Shown in pieces: positions 13,675 to 13,988 of a stretch of 13,988 nucleotides of DNA. Position numbers and translations under genes: made by a program. The notes under the pieces are model-generated. The model was not told the DNA's origin, searched no databases, and worked only from the letters and a program-made list of their open reading frames with translations. Position 1 is the stretch's first letter; every line of letters starts with the position of its first letter. The DNA is from Lachnospiraceae bacterium UBA6452 (GTDB taxonomy: Bacteria > Bacillota > Clostridia > Lachnospirales > Lachnospiraceae): assembly GCA_002441865.1 (NCBI GenBank), contig DJNY01000228.1:1169-15156 (forward strand), given 5' to 3'.

Positions 13675-13988
13675 ATGCACTGTTTATTTCGTAAAAAACA
13701 TCCCCATTCCACTATCTTATTTCTTTTACTTCTTTTTCTGCTGCTCCTGTCAGGCTGTGGAAGACAGCAGGAATATACCCGGTCCGGCTTTTATTTTGAT
13801 ACGGTGATCAGCCTGTCCGTATATGACAAGGATGCTGACCATGCAAAAGAGGCTCTGGACGGTGCCTTGCAGCTTTGCGAAACCTATGATGATCTGCTGA
13901 ACGAATCCAAAGAGGGCAGCGATATTTACCGGATCAACCATGCACAGGGTGACTATACGACTGTATCTTCCGAAACCGTTTCTCTGCT
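13675..13988 (+). CDS. ApbE-family FAD:protein FMN transferase lipoprotein, N-terminal part (cut by window edge)
   Basis: About 104 codons are present and the rest lies beyond the window. A basic start (MHCLFRKKHPHS) and a Leu-rich segment end in the lipobox LLSGC (Cys28), so this is an exported lipoprotein. Then come GFYFDTVISLSVYD, matching the conserved FGT-type start of ApbE, and CETYDDLLNESKEGSDIYRINHA, matching the conserved stretch before the flavin site. ApbE enzymes attach FMN from FAD to threonine residues of exported or membrane flavoproteins such as RnfG and NqrC. The Mg and FAD sites lie downstream and cannot be checked. The ATG at 13675 has an AGAAAGGA ribosome binding site. Confidence 0.9.
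   Translation, partial: MHCLFRKKHPHSTILFLLLLFLLLLSGCGRQQEYTRSGFYFDTVISLSVYDKDADHAKEALDGALQLCETYDDLLNESKEGSDIYRINHAQGDYTTVSSETVSL

Noticed and set aside
1..13988. CRISPR array, tRNA, rRNA, transposase or phage genes
   Set aside because: No regularly spaced repeats, tRNA cloverleaf sequences or mobile-element proteins were found on either strand. The only repeat element is the non-coding palindromic one near pheS.

Overview
The window looks like chromosomal DNA from a Gram-positive anaerobe of the class Clostridia, most likely Lachnospiraceae. This is inferred from protein style (PheS with a four-cysteine insert, Hydrolase_2/SleB, SpoIID/LytB, YihY and GH25 proteins), strong ribosome binding sites, sigma-A type promoters and a tRNA-Phe T-box leader. 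I could not run a search, so the genus is open. No phage, transposase, CRISPR array, tRNA or rRNA gene was seen.

Layout. 1-2342: pheT (cut by the window edge) and pheS on the minus strand. They are driven by a consensus promoter and a T-box leader. About 240 bases of palindromic intergenic repeat sit between the T-box terminator and the pheS start. 2339-5175: a minus-strand pair, a SpoIID/LytB-domain wall protein followed by a YihY/BrkB membrane protein. 5210-5458: a stand-alone structured RNA with its own promoter and terminator, whose long interrupted hairpin fits 6S RNA. 5459-6532: a DUF2974 (Mbeg1-like) alpha/beta hydrolase. 6809-7462: deoC. 7712-9079: a citrate synthase on the plus strand, with a dyad-rich upstream region. 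9121-9187: a perfect 20-bp bidirectional terminator shared with convergent thrC (9202-10689). 10778-11377: a membrane-anchored SleB/CwlJ-type hydrolase. 11517-12386: a plus-strand protein with two AP2-like DNA-binding modules around a degenerate HNH-like core, apparently made from a leaderless mRNA. 12358-13506: a membrane-anchored GH25 protein lacking the catalytic DxE motif. 13675 to the end: the start of an ApbE-family lipoprotein.

How the parts relate. Most genes are housekeeping: phenylalanine charging, threonine synthesis, citrate formation and deoxyribose-phosphate breakdown. Three surface or cell-wall proteins (SpoIID-like, SleB-like, GH25-like) are scattered among them and are not one operon. 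Several promoters (T-box, structured RNA, thrC) lie on or next to the stop codon of the upstream gene with no terminator between, so read-through is likely. The least ordinary elements are the 6S-like RNA, the AP2/degenerate-HNH protein with its leaderless promoter, the GH25 pseudoenzyme, the palindromic element in the pheS leader, and the superimposed divergent promoters between the GH25 gene and apbE.
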